Assembly (NCBI RefSeq): GCF_019097845.1
Contig: NZ_JAHRGM010000076.1
Coordinates: 62,001-126,000, forward strand
Source: Sphingobium sp. AS12
GTDB taxonomy: Bacteria > Pseudomonadota > Alphaproteobacteria > Sphingomonadales > Sphingomonadaceae
Direction of reading: 5' to 3'
Length of the DNA stretch: 64,000 bases
The stretch's first letter is position 1. The number at the start of each line of letters is the position of its first letter. A program made the translations under genes and the position numbers. Under the pieces are notes generated by a model, which saw only the letters and a list, made by a program, of their open reading frames with translations, made no database searches and was not told where the DNA came from. Shown piece after piece: positions 17,812-26,311 of this stretch.

Positions 17812-19086
17812 ATGATGAACGAAGCAGGGGTGCAGGGTCCGCCGGTCGGGCGCTATCGCTGGGTGGTGGTGGCGCTGTTGTTCGCGGCGACCGCGATCAA
17901 CTATGTCGACCGACAGATGATCGGTGTGTTGAAGCCTACTTTGTCGGCCGAAATGCAATGGTCGGAAACCGACTATGCCAACATCGTTTTCTGGTTCCAA
18001 GCGGCCTATGCGGTCGGCTATCTGGGCTTTGGCCGGGTGGTCGATCTCATCGGTGCGCGCTTTGGCTATGCCATCGCCGTCACCATCTGGACCATCGCCC
18101 ATATGGCCCATGGCGGCGTGCATGGCGTGACTCAGTTTGCCATGGCGCGCTTTGGTCTGGGCGTGGGTGAATCGGGCAATTTCCCAGCTGGGATCAAGGC
18201 GGTGACCGAATGGTTCCCGCAAAAGGAACGCGCTTTTGCAATCGGCCTGTTCAACGCCGGGGCCAATATCGGCGCGATCATCACCCCGCTGCTCGTGCCA
18301 TGGCTGACCGTCGCCTATGGCTGGCGCGTCGCCTTCTATGCGACCGGCATTTTCGGCATCGTCTGGCTGATCGCCTGGCTGATCTTTTATCGCAGCCCCG
18401 ACCAGCATCCCAAAGTGTCGGCGGAGGAACTGGCCTATATCCGCCAGGACCCAGCCGACCCGGTCGAACCGATCGGCTGGGGCAGGCTGGTCACCGTCAA
18501 GGAAACCTGGGCCTATGCGATCGGCAAATTCTGCATTGATCCCATCTGGTGGTTCTTCCTCTTCTGGCTGCCGGGCTATCTTGGCACGCGCTATGGCCTC
18601 GACCTCATCAGCTTCGGCCCGCCGCTGGTGGCGATCTACCTGTTGTCCGATGGCGGCAGCATCTTTGGCGGCTGGATGTCCGGACGCCTGATGAAGGCGG
18701 GCAAGAGCGTCAATGCAGCGCGCAAGCTGACCATGCTGCTATGCGCCTGCGCCGTGCTGCCGATCTTCTTTGCCCAGTCGATCGACAATCTTTGGCTCGC
18801 CGTGCTGGTTATCGGCATCGCCACCGCCGCGCATCAGGCCTTTTCGGCCAATCTCTATACTTTGCCGTCGGACCTGTTCCCGCGCGGCGCGGTGGGATCG
18901 GTCGTCGGAATCGGCGGCACTGTCGGGGCGATCGGCGGCATGGTGATGGCCAAATATGCCGGCTACATCCTCGACGGCATCGGTAGCTACACCCCGCTCT
19001 TCGCAGTGGCGGGCAGCGCCTATTTCGTCGCGCTTGGCGCCGTCCATCTGCTGTCGCCTCGGCTGGAACGGGTCAGCACCATTTAG
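17812..19086 (+). CDS. exuT: MFS hexuronate/aldonate transporter (ExuT-like)
   Basis: A 424-residue twelve-helix transporter of the anion:cation symporter branch. The first helix carries AINYVDRQMIGVLKPTL, and the loop motifs RFGLGVGESGNFPAGIKAVTEWFP and FNAGANIGAIITPLL are typical of ExuT/GudP-like sugar-acid symporters. It should bring galacturonate or oligouronate breakdown products across the inner membrane. The start at 17812 follows TAGGAG. It lies 34 bases after the hydratase, under the same candidate promoter and operator. Confidence 0.88.
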   Translation: MMNEAGVQGPPVGRYRWVVVALLFAATAINYVDRQMIGVLKPTLSAEMQWSETDYANIVFWFQAAYAVGYLGFGRVVDLIGARFGYAIAVTIWTIAHMAHGGVHGVTQFAMARFGLGVGESGNFPAGIKAVTEWFPQKERAFAIGLFNAGANIGAIITPLLVPWLTVAYGWRVAFYATGIFGIVWLIAWLIFYRSPDQHPKVSAEELAYIRQDPADPVEPIGWGRLVTVKETWAYAIGKFCIDPIWWFFLFWLPGYLGTRYGLDLISFGPPLVAIYLLSDGGSIFGGWMSGRLMKAGKSVNAARKLTMLLCACAVLPIFFAQSIDNLWLAVLVIGIATAAHQAFSANLYTLPSDLFPRGAVGSVVGIGGTVGAIGGMVMAKYAGYILDGIGSYTPLFAVAGSAYFVALGAVHLLSPRLERVSTI

Positions 19087-19092
19087 CTGACC

Positions 19093-20001
19093 CTATTTCC
19101 CCGCGACGGCGCGTCCGAAGCTGTAGCGGATATGATCGACATGGCCGTGCAGGCCGAACGTTACCGGATCGGCGCTGTCCATGATCGCGTCGATCCGTTC
19201 GCCGACATCCTCGATCGACCAGTCGGGCTGATAGACGCCCTGGCTTTCGGCGATGAAAACCCGCGCGACCCGCCCGGCCATCGACGCCAGCATCTGCCCG
19301 GTGATCGAACAGTTTTCATGGGCCAGCCAACCGACGACCGGCGCGACCAGTTCCGGTCCCATCGGCGGGTAAGCCGACACGTCGATTCCTTCGGCCATTC
19401 GGGTAACCGCGCCCGGCACGATGATGTTTGAGCGGACGCCCTCGGCCTCCCCCTCCAGCGCCAAAATGTTGTTGAGGCCGATCATGCCCGATTTGGACAT
19501 GCCATAATTGACGCAATTTTCATTGCCGTAGATCCCGCCGATCGAGGAGGTCAGCACGATCCGGCCATAGCCTGCCTTGCACATGATCGGGAAGGCAGAC
19601 CGGGTGACGTGGAAGGCACCGCGCAGATGGACGTCGAGGACGGCATCGAAATCTTCCTGGCTCAGTTCCTTCATCGATCCGTAGCGGACATTGCCCGCAT
19701 TATGGATCAACGTGTCGATGCGGCCATAATGGTCGAGCGCACAGTCGATGATGGCGCGGCCTCCTTCGGGCGTGGCGACCGATTCGGTGCAGGCGACGGC
19801 TTCGCCACCCAGCGCCCTGATCTCCGCGACGACGTCGGCAGCGGGGCCATCGTCGCCCCCTTCTCCCCGGATCGCGCCACCCGGATCATTGACGATCACC
19901 TTGGCCCCGCGCGCTGCCAGCAGCAACGCATAGGCACGGCCCAGCCCCCTGCCCGCGCCGGTGATGACCGCAACGCGATCGTCAAAACGATAGTCTGCCA
20001 T
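19093..20001 (-). CDS. Short-chain dehydrogenase, multifunctional-enzyme type 2-like
   Basis: A 302-residue SDR with TGAGRGLGRAYALLLAARGA, then DPGGAIRGEG, HNAGNVRYGS, LTSSIGGIYGN and catalytic Tyr-Lys in NYGMSKSG. The long DPGG insertion and the C-terminal extension past residue 250 resemble the 3-hydroxyacyl-CoA dehydrogenase part of peroxisomal multifunctional enzyme type 2 and bacterial homologues in steroid or acyl-CoA breakdown. ATG at 20001 has AAGGAG upstream and starts the Rossmann fold; the longer frame overlaps the divergent SDR. The substrate is unknown. Confidence 0.85.
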   Translation of the reverse strand: MADYRFDDRVAVITGAGRGLGRAYALLLAARGAKVIVNDPGGAIRGEGGDDGPAADVVAEIRALGGEAVACTESVATPEGGRAIIDCALDHYGRIDTLIHNAGNVRYGSMKELSQEDFDAVLDVHLRGAFHVTRSAFPIMCKAGYGRIVLTSSIGGIYGNENCVNYGMSKSGMIGLNNILALEGEAEGVRSNIIVPGAVTRMAEGIDVSAYPPMGPELVAPVVGWLAHENCSITGQMLASMAGRVARVFIAESQGVYQPDWSIEDVGERIDAIMDSADPVTFGLHGHVDHIRYSFGRAVAGK

Positions 20002-20146
20002 GGCGATGCTCCTTGATATTGCCCCGTGGGTGAACCCTCGCTCGCACCGGTTCAAGCCGACAACATAAGGCATCGCTCCAGCGGTTCGCGGTGGGTGCGG
20101 AAGGCGGATATGAAAGGCGCAAGGCAGGATAATAGGGAAATGAACG

Positions 20147-20926
20147 ATGCAGGTTGCGATCATCACCGGGGCAGGCAGCGGCATTGGTCTGGCCACCGCC
20201 AAGATGCTGGCCGAGGCGGGCATGGCGATCGTCGGCGTGGGCCGCGACGTAGACAAGCTGGCGACGCTGGAGCAGGCAATTGATGACCCGGCGCGGGTGG
20301 CGACGCTCTCGGTGGACATCACCGCTGACGACGCCCCGGCGCAGATCGTGGCATTGGCGCTGGAGCGTTTTGGCCGCATCGACTTTTTGGTCAACAATGC
20401 AGGCGCGGGCAGTCCCAAGCCGCTGCACGAGACGGACGACGAGACGCTCGACTATTTTCTGGGGCTGATGCTGCGCGCGCCGTTCCGCCTGTGCCGCGAA
20501 GTCATCGGCCATATGGGCGAGGGCTGCGGCATCGTGAATGTCAGTTCCACCTATGCGATGATCGGCGGGCGGCGCGGCGGCGCCTATTCGGCGGCCAAGG
20601 GTGGGCTGGGCGCGCTGACCCAGCATATCGCCTGTGACTATGGCCCGCGCGGGATCCGCGCCAATTGCGTCGCGCCCGGCGTCACCATGACCGACATGGT
20701 GCGGCACCGGTTCGAGGATGAGATGTTCAAGCGGGTGAATGTCGAGACGACGCCCTTTCCCCGGCTGGGTGAGGTCGAGGATATTGCCAGCACCATCGCC
20801 TTCCTCTGTTCGCCGGGCGCGGGCTTCATCAACGGGCAGACGATCGTGGTCGATGGCGGCTGGACGACCACCAAATATCTCTCACCCCGCGCGCTGACCA
20901 CCACATGGGTCGAAGCTGAAGCCTAA
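20147..20926 (+). CDS. Short-chain dehydrogenase/reductase
   Basis: A 259-residue classical SDR: TGAGSGIGLATAKML at the N-terminus, NNAGAGSP, VNVSSTYAMIGG, catalytic Tyr-Lys in AYSAAKGG, NCVAPGVTMTDM and the usual INGQTIVVDGGW end. It diverges from the previous SDR and its last 4 bases overlap the end of the convergent MarR gene. The family is certain; the substrate is not. Confidence 0.85.
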   Translation: MQVAIITGAGSGIGLATAKMLAEAGMAIVGVGRDVDKLATLEQAIDDPARVATLSVDITADDAPAQIVALALERFGRIDFLVNNAGAGSPKPLHETDDETLDYFLGLMLRAPFRLCREVIGHMGEGCGIVNVSSTYAMIGGRRGGAYSAAKGGLGALTQHIACDYGPRGIRANCVAPGVTMTDMVRHRFEDEMFKRVNVETTPFPRLGEVEDIASTIAFLCSPGAGFINGQTIVVDGGWTTTKYLSPRALTTTWVEAEA

Positions 20927-21378
20927 GGGTGGCAGGCATCGCGGCAGAGTTGGCGCAGCAGCGCGAGCACTTCGTCGCGACGCTCGGCCGGAATCGATCG
21001 GCCGATCCGGCTTTCATGACGCTCGAACGCTTCGCTCACACTGGCGTGGAGCCGTTCGCCGTCAACTGTCAGCGACAGGGTGATCGCCCGCCCCTTGCCC
21101 GGCTGCTTGTCCAGCACGCCGAGCAGCGCCAGCTTGTTGATCAGCGGCACGAGGTTGGCCGGCTGGGCGCGCAGCGCGCGGCCGATGTCGCTTTGGGTGC
21201 AGCCCTGATTGGCACCCAGGAACAATAGCAGCGTCGCCTCCCCCACATTGATCCCCAATGGCTGGAGCAGGTCGGCCAGCGCCGCTGTCACCGCGACGGT
21301 GGTGCGGCGCAGGTGATAGCCGATCAGCGGGTCGAGCGGATCGACCAATTCGGGTGAAGGCGACAGTGAGTTGGACAT
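20923..21378 (-). CDS. MarR-family transcriptional regulator
   Basis: A 151-residue winged-helix regulator. The DNA-recognition region is GCTQSDIGRALRAQPANLVPLINKL (about residues 59-83), with the wing around DKQPGKGRAITLSLT and C-terminal dimerisation helices. It is divergent from the secreted esterase gene. The 19-bp palindrome at 21419-21437 in the shared gap is a likely binding site, so it probably represses the esterase and itself. Confidence 0.88.
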   Translation of the reverse strand: MSNSLSPSPELVDPLDPLIGYHLRRTTVAVTAALADLLQPLGINVGEATLLLFLGANQGCTQSDIGRALRAQPANLVPLINKLALLGVLDKQPGKGRAITLSLTVDGERLHASVSEAFERHESRIGRSIPAERRDEVLALLRQLCRDACHP

Positions 21379-21418
21379 AGGCCGCGATAACGCGCTTGCG
21401 TCCGGCCCTCAACCCTGC

Positions 21419-21437
21419 ATATTATGTTTCATAATAT
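21419..21437. promoter_or_regulatory. Candidate MarR operator
   Basis: ATATTATGTTTCATAATAT is a perfect inverted repeat with 8-base arms and a 3-base centre. It lies between the MarR gene (start 21378) and the esterase gene (start 21458), 20 bases before the esterase ATG. AT-rich palindromes of this size are typical MarR targets. Confidence 0.75.
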
Positions 21438-21457
21438 AAATTGTTGAGGAGATTCCT

Positions 21458-22555
21458 ATGTACGGCTCACTGTCCAGCTTGCGCGGATTGGCCCTGAGCG
21501 TAGCGGCCTGCGCGCTGCCCGCCATGGCCATTGCCCAGACGCCGCCCATACTGGCTGGTCCCGGCACGATAGAACCGGATGGCACGGTGGTCGTCCCCTC
21601 CTTCCGCCTGCCACCGTCTGTCCATCTGAGCGACGCTGCAAAGAAGGCCTTGCCCCGCACCCCATCCGATCCTGAAGAGCCGATGATGCGCGCGGTCGCC
21701 GCGGGGCAGGCCGGGGCGCTGCGTGCGCGGATGCCGCAAATCATGGCGCCCCGTCTCGATGCGCTCAAGCAAATATATGGGGTCACGACCCGCGACGAGC
21801 TGATTGCAGGCATCCCCGCCGTCCGCGCGACGCCGGTGGGGGGCGTGGCGAAGGCCAATCGCGGCAAGATCTTGCTCAACCTGCCCGGCGGCGGCTTCAT
21901 CATGGGGGCGGCGACGGGCACCGGGATGCTCGAATCGATTCCGCTGGCCGGACTGGCCGGGTTGGAGATTGTCAGCATCACCTACAGGCAGGCACCAGAG
22001 TTCACCTATCCCGCAGCAACGCAGGATGTGCTGGCCGTCTATCGCGATCTGCTCAAGACCCACAAGCCGCAGGATATTGCCATATTCGGTTGTTCGGCAG
22101 GCGGCCTGCTGACTGCCGAAACCATGGCAGCATTGATCCGCGACAAGCTGCCCCTGCCCGCCGCGATCGGCATCTTCTGCGCATCGGCCGACGCACGCTG
22201 GGGCGGCGACAGTCAGGCGTTTGGACGGCCATTCCAGGCGCTGGCGCAACGGGAGGATAGTCGCGGCTATTTCAAGGATGCCGACCTGGCTGATCCGATC
22301 GTTTCACCCATTACATCGCCCGCGACGCTGGCGCAGTTTCCCCCGACGCTGGTGATCACCGGCACCCGCGCCTTCGAGATGAGCGCAGCAGTCAACACGC
22401 ATAAGGAGCTGGTGAAGGCCGGGGTCGATGCGGACCTGCATGTCTGGGATGGCCTCGGCCACGCCTTCTTCTACGATCCAGCCTTGCCTGAATCGCGCGA
22501 AGCCTTCGACGTGATGGCGCGCTTCTTCACACAATATCTGAAGTTGAAGCGTTAA
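21458..22555 (+). CDS. Secreted alpha/beta hydrolase (esterase, hormone-sensitive-lipase-like)
   Basis: A 365-residue exported hydrolase. The signal peptide ends near AMAIAQ (about residue 26). The nucleophile elbow is GCSAGG, the usual HGGG oxyanion motif appears as LPGGGFIMG, and the catalytic His is in DGLGHAFFYDP near the C-terminus. It hydrolyses a carboxylic ester outside the cytoplasm; the substrate is unknown. Its ATG follows AGGAG. A MarR regulator is divergent and a palindrome lies just upstream. Confidence 0.82.
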   Translation: MYGSLSSLRGLALSVAACALPAMAIAQTPPILAGPGTIEPDGTVVVPSFRLPPSVHLSDAAKKALPRTPSDPEEPMMRAVAAGQAGALRARMPQIMAPRLDALKQIYGVTTRDELIAGIPAVRATPVGGVAKANRGKILLNLPGGGFIMGAATGTGMLESIPLAGLAGLEIVSITYRQAPEFTYPAATQDVLAVYRDLLKTHKPQDIAIFGCSAGGLLTAETMAALIRDKLPLPAAIGIFCASADARWGGDSQAFGRPFQALAQREDSRGYFKDADLADPIVSPITSPATLAQFPPTLVITGTRAFEMSAAVNTHKELVKAGVDADLHVWDGLGHAFFYDPALPESREAFDVMARFFTQYLKLKR

Positions 22556-22588
22556 GCCTTAATCGTGCGCCGGCAAAGGTTCCCCCGC

Positions 22589-22614
22589 GACACTTTACCG
22601 GCTGGCAAAGTGTC
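22589..22614. repeat. Inverted repeat with a third half-site before the winged-helix gene
   Basis: GACACTTT (22589-22596) and AAAGTGTC (22607-22614) form 8-base arms around a 10-base centre, and AAAGTG recurs at 22624-22629. Three copies of one hexamer upstream of a small DNA-binding-type protein suggest an operator for autoregulation. Confidence 0.5.
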
Positions 22615-22685
22615 ACGGACGACAAAGTGCGACTCGGCGGAAATAGGAGATTCACAAGCCGGGTAGACTATGCTTGATTCACGAT

Positions 22686-23261
22686 ATGTTTCATGCGCCC
22701 GTCTCCTCCCGCATTCCCGGTGGCAGCGATTTGTCGCTGCTGCTCGACCAATTGTCGCATTGCTGCTCACGCCCCCGCTACGCCTTCATGCTGCTGACCC
22801 TTATCGCGGACGTCGCCAAGCCTGATGGCAGCGCGGGGCCGATGGTTCGGGTGGGCAAGGCGCTGGTCCCATTACGTGACTGGCTGTGCGACGCGCTGAT
22901 CCCGATGGGGCATCGCGATCCCCGACGGATGGCGCTGGTCGAGCGGGTACGCGAGGAACTGCGCAAGGATGAACGACTGACCGGGGACGCGACAGCGGAT
23001 CAGTCGCTGGTGCAGGATGAGGTGCGAGCGCGGGTGCGCGCATCAGGCAAGACCAACCTCAGCCGAGCAGCGTCCGAACTGGTGAAGGCCGGTCTGCTCA
23101 AGCGCCATTATCAGGGCTATCGCGTCGATCACCTCAATCGCGGTGCGCAGCGGCAGGCGGTCTATACGTTGACTGGGCGCGCACGCGTACTGGTCGGTGC
23201 ACCGCGTCAGACCGCCGCACCGCCAACCCGCCCACGACAGGGTGATTTGTTCGCGGCCTGA
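22686..23261 (+). CDS. Winged-helix-type protein of unknown function
   Basis: A protein of 191 residues if begun at ATG 22686; TTG at 22674 is an alternative. The central part (KTNLSRAASELVKAGLLKRH, then YRVDHLNRGAQRQAVYTLT) looks like a winged-helix domain: recognition helix followed by a beta wing. The N-terminal half is helical with Cys-Cys in LSHCCSRPRYAFMLL. It ends in QGDLFAA, a short acidic tail of the kind seen in beta-clamp-binding peptides (QxxLF). No function is assigned. An inverted repeat with AAAGTG half-sites lies upstream. Confidence 0.65.
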   Translation: MFHAPVSSRIPGGSDLSLLLDQLSHCCSRPRYAFMLLTLIADVAKPDGSAGPMVRVGKALVPLRDWLCDALIPMGHRDPRRMALVERVREELRKDERLTGDATADQSLVQDEVRARVRASGKTNLSRAASELVKAGLLKRHYQGYRVDHLNRGAQRQAVYTLTGRARVLVGAPRQTAAPPTRPRQGDLFAA

Positions 23262-23392
23262 TTACGCCGTTCCGCGCCTTGGCGTAACGCTCCCGCCGCA
23301 TCTTCTCAAAGCCGACCGGCTGGTCGTGGCAGCATCCGCCGGATAGGGGCGGAAATCGGCGAGGATTTCGTCGCGGCGGTCGGGGCGGCATC

Positions 23393-23590
23393 GTCCCTGT
23401 CCTGCGTCACGGCGGCACGCTGAATGATGCCGACATATGGAAGCAGGTCGTGCATGATGGCGCGCTAAAGGATGGAGGCATGGTCATCTTCGCGCCGATC
23501 TTCAGTGCGACAGAAATTGACGACATCCGCGCCTATGTCATCCACCACGCCAATGAAGATAAAGCACTGGAAACCGCCCATGTCGATTGA
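23393..23590 (+). pseudogene. Remnant of a PQQ-dependent alcohol dehydrogenase (C-terminal cytochrome c end)
   Basis: About 65 codons in one frame read like the last part of a quinohaemoprotein alcohol dehydrogenase: a PVLRHGG block, VVHDGALKDGGMVIFAP (the GaL..GM..F motif with the axial Met region), then IDDIRAYVIHHAN and a stop. The whole catalytic propeller and the haem motif CxxCH are absent; upstream sequence back to the winged-helix gene shows none of them. The fragment has no start signal, and its last codons overlap the ATG of the amidohydrolase, suggesting a deletion join. Confidence 0.75.
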
Positions 23591-24452
23591 TCCGTCCAAA
23601 ATCCTGGCCATCGACGTGCATGTCCATGCCGAACTATCCTGCCACGATCCCGAAGACCCGGTGATGGCCGAATTTTTCGACGCAGCGTCTGCCTATTTCA
23701 GGACGGACCGGAAACGCCCGACCATCCCTGAAACCATCGCCTATTATCGCGCGCAGAATATTGCCTTCTGTCTGTTCACGATCGATTGCGAAAGCGGCAT
23801 CGGGGCCAAGCGGATCAGCAATTACGAAGTGGCGGATATCGCCGCCGAACATGACGATATCGTCATTCCCTTCGCCTCGATCGACCCGCGCAAGGGTAAG
23901 TTTGGTGCGCGGGAAGCGCGCGATCTGGTTGAAAATCATGGGGTCAAGGGCTTCAAATTCCACGGCATCATGCAGGATTGCCACCCGGCCGACCGGGTCG
24001 CCTATCCCATCTATGAAGTGATCGCGGAACATGGACTGCCGGCCATCTTCCACACCGGCCATTCGGGCATGGGAACAGGGATGAAGGGCGGTGGCGGCGT
24101 GCGCCTGAAATATGGCCAGCCCATATTGGTGGATGATGTCGCGGTCGATTTCCCCGACATGAAAATCATCCTGGCCCATCCCAGCTGGCCCTGGACCGAC
24201 GAAAGCCTGTCGATGGCGCTGCACAAGGATAATGTGTTCATGGACCTGTCGGGCTGGTCGCCCAAGTATTTTCCCAAGCAGGTGATCCAGTACGCGAATA
24301 CGCAACTGAAACATAAGATGCTGTTCGGGTCGGACTGGCCGCTCATTCGCCCGGAAAAATGGATCGACGCCGCGCGCGAGGCAGGTTTTCGCGAAGATGT
24401 GCTGCCGCTGATCATGAAAGATAATGCGGTCGGGCTGCTAGGCCTTGGCTGA
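23580..24452 (+). CDS. Amidohydrolase 2-family protein (decarboxylase/hydrolase type)
   Basis: A 290-residue TIM-barrel protein of the amidohydrolase-2 group. The metal motif DVHVH is at about residues 12-16, a central HTGHSG follows, then LAHPSWPW and FGSDWPLIRP, the late Asp being the usual catalytic acid. The family includes gamma-resorcylate and ACMS decarboxylases and some lactone hydrolases. ATG at 23580 is the likely start; upstream codons in the long frame belong to the dehydrogenase remnant read out of frame. No strong ribosome site is visible. Confidence 0.8.
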   Translation: MSIDPSKILAIDVHVHAELSCHDPEDPVMAEFFDAASAYFRTDRKRPTIPETIAYYRAQNIAFCLFTIDCESGIGAKRISNYEVADIAAEHDDIVIPFASIDPRKGKFGAREARDLVENHGVKGFKFHGIMQDCHPADRVAYPIYEVIAEHGLPAIFHTGHSGMGTGMKGGGGVRLKYGQPILVDDVAVDFPDMKIILAHPSWPWTDESLSMALHKDNVFMDLSGWSPKYFPKQVIQYANTQLKHKMLFGSDWPLIRPEKWIDAAREAGFREDVLPLIMKDNAVGLLGLG

Positions 24453-24498
24453 ATTACAAATCGCCGATGGCTGGATTGTTACAGAATCAAGTCTATCG

Positions 24499-24517
24499 CT
24501 GTCATATAGCTGTCATC
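24499..24517 (+). promoter_or_regulatory. Pho box (PhoB-binding site)
   Basis: CTGTCATATAGCTGTCATC holds two exact CTGTCAT repeats spaced 11 bases apart, the PhoB consensus. It lies 43 bases upstream of the phosphate-porin ATG, so the gene should be induced by phosphate starvation. Confidence 0.9.
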
Positions 24518-24559
24518 GAATCGCCATAAACGCGCCCCGGACAGACGAAGGGCGAGCAA

Positions 24560-25978
24560 ATGATCGGATCGAAACATATTCAGACGGGCCTGGCGGTCAG
24601 CCTGCTGGCGCTCATGCCGCAAGCGGCACAGGCCCAGACGGTAGAGCAGCTGCAAACGCAGATTGACGAGTTGAAAGCACAGGTCCAGGCGCTCGTCTCC
24701 GCGCTCGCTGCCAGCAAGAACCAGGCTGCGCCCGTCGTCGCGCAGGTGCCGCCGCAGTCGGCAACTCCGGCGACAACTTCGTCGACCGCGCCAGTCGTGC
24801 TGGCATCGGCCCCCACGGCTGCGCCCGCTGCCGCACCGGCCAAGTCCAAGGCCTGGTACGAAAAGCTCAGCCTGCGCGGCTACACCCAGATGCGCTACAA
24901 CGCCTTCCTTTCGGGTGACGACACAGCGCCTGCTGGCATGTCCCGGTTGCGTTCGGTACATGACAGCGGCATTTCAGACCGGGGCAGCTTTTCGCTCCGC
25001 CGTGTTCGCCTCGTCATTCAGGGGGATATTTCGGATCGCGTCTCGCTCTATCTCCAGCCCGATTTCGCCACGGCGGTCAGCAATCAGGCAGGCACCGAAC
25101 GGCGAGAAGGCTTTGGCCAGTTGCGCGATGCCTATGCCGACGTGTTCCTCGACAAGGCCAAGACCGTCCGTATGCGCTTTGGCCAGTCCAAGGTTCCCTA
25201 TGGCTGGGAAAATATGCAGTCATCCTCCAACCGGCTGACGCTGGACCGCAGCGACGCGATCAACAGCGCCGTTCCGGGTGAGCGCGACCTGGGCGTGGTT
25301 GCCTATTATACGCCGCCTGCGGTCCAGAAAATCTGGGACGATCTGGCGCATGACGGGCAAAAGCTGTTCGGTAATTACGGGGCTTTCGGCTTTGGCGTGT
25401 TCAACGGTCAGGGCATCAACAAGACCGAGCAGAATCGCGGTCTGATGAAGGTTGCGTTGGCGACATGGCCGTTCGAGATTGGCGATCAGGTCGTGGAATT
25501 TGGCGGATCGGCGATGCTGAACGACGTCCAGCCCGAACTGCGCACCGGCGGCGTCAGCCCGGTGACCTTCAAGGAAAAGCGCGTCGGCATCCACGCCATG
25601 CTTTATCCCAAGCCATTCGGTATCCAGGCCGAATGGAATTGGGGCAAGGGGCCGGAATATGATGTCGCGACGCAATCGATCCAGACCAAGAATCTTCAGG
25701 GCGGCTATGTCCAGGCGATGTTGCGCCTGCCGACCGAAAACATGGGGCCTCTGATGCCCTATGGCCGCTGGCAGCATTATCGCGGCGGATGGAAGGCCGG
25801 AACCAACGCCCCGCGTCTGGAAACCGACGAATTTGAACTGGGGCTGGAATGGCAGCCATGGAAAGCGCTGGAAATCACCATGGCCTATGCCCGCATGAAG
25901 CGTGCCGAAGCCGATGAACGCCGCACCGGCCGCGCCGAAGGCAATCTGATCCGCACGCAGGTGCAGTGGAATTATTGA
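24560..25978 (+). CDS. Phosphate-selective porin (OprO/OprP family)
   Basis: A 472-residue outer-membrane porin. The signal peptide ends near AAQAQ (about residue 26). A short coiled coil follows (VEQLQTQIDELKAQVQALVS), then an Ala/Pro/Thr linker to about residue 95, then the beta-barrel beginning LSLRGYTQMRYN and ending with IRTQVQWNY, where the terminal aromatic fits outer-membrane insertion. Conserved phrases such as LRRVRLVIQGDISDRVSLYLQPDFA and MRFGQSKVPYGWENMQSS mark the OprP/O family. The Pho box at 24499-24517 independently supports phosphate or pyrophosphate uptake. Confidence 0.92.
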   Translation: MIGSKHIQTGLAVSLLALMPQAAQAQTVEQLQTQIDELKAQVQALVSALAASKNQAAPVVAQVPPQSATPATTSSTAPVVLASAPTAAPAAAPAKSKAWYEKLSLRGYTQMRYNAFLSGDDTAPAGMSRLRSVHDSGISDRGSFSLRRVRLVIQGDISDRVSLYLQPDFATAVSNQAGTERREGFGQLRDAYADVFLDKAKTVRMRFGQSKVPYGWENMQSSSNRLTLDRSDAINSAVPGERDLGVVAYYTPPAVQKIWDDLAHDGQKLFGNYGAFGFGVFNGQGINKTEQNRGLMKVALATWPFEIGDQVVEFGGSAMLNDVQPELRTGGVSPVTFKEKRVGIHAMLYPKPFGIQAEWNWGKGPEYDVATQSIQTKNLQGGYVQAMLRLPTENMGPLMPYGRWQHYRGGWKAGTNAPRLETDEFELGLEWQPWKALEITMAYARMKRAEADERRTGRAEGNLIRTQVQWNY

Positions 25979-26119
25979 TCGGGTCCGTCATGAAAAAAGC
26001 TGGTCGGGCTGGTGGCGGAGGCCGTCCGGTTACTGCCTAGGCCAGCGGTTTCAATATCTCTCTTCTCCCGCCGCGCGATTATGCTATGATCGGCGCAATA
26101 AAATAATGGAGAGGAAACC

Positions 26120-26272
26120 ATGCTGTTACTGGCACGGTGTCTGGACTGGCTTTGCCTTGCTTTTGCATCGGGCGTTCAGGATGAAATGCGCCTGAACGAT
26201 TTGATCGTGGGTCATACTCCGCAATCGACCGCCGTGCATGAGGCAACGGCACGATCGCTCCCGCATCGCTGA
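26120..26272 (+). CDS. Possible small protein of 50 residues
   Basis: An ATG at 26120 preceded by GGAGAGGAAACC, one of the best ribosome sites in the window, opens a 50-codon frame. The first 17 residues (MLLLARCLDWLCLAFAS) are hydrophobic with two Cys, followed by a polar tail with several His and Thr. It could be a small membrane or secreted peptide. It fills a 330-base gap between the porin and the CDP-alcohol phosphatidyltransferase genes that otherwise appears empty. No family is recognised. Confidence 0.4.
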   Translation: MLLLARCLDWLCLAFASGVQDEMRLNDLIVGHTPQSTAVHEATARSLPHR

Positions 26273-26311
26273 AAGTCTGTCGTGATATGGATGACCGGTC
26301 GGTAAAGCCTG

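Noticed and set aside
23134..23391. An 85-codon minus-strand frame beside the winged-helix gene
   Set aside because: It overlaps the end of the winged-helix gene in antisense, and its remaining part shows only short basic stretches with no family features.
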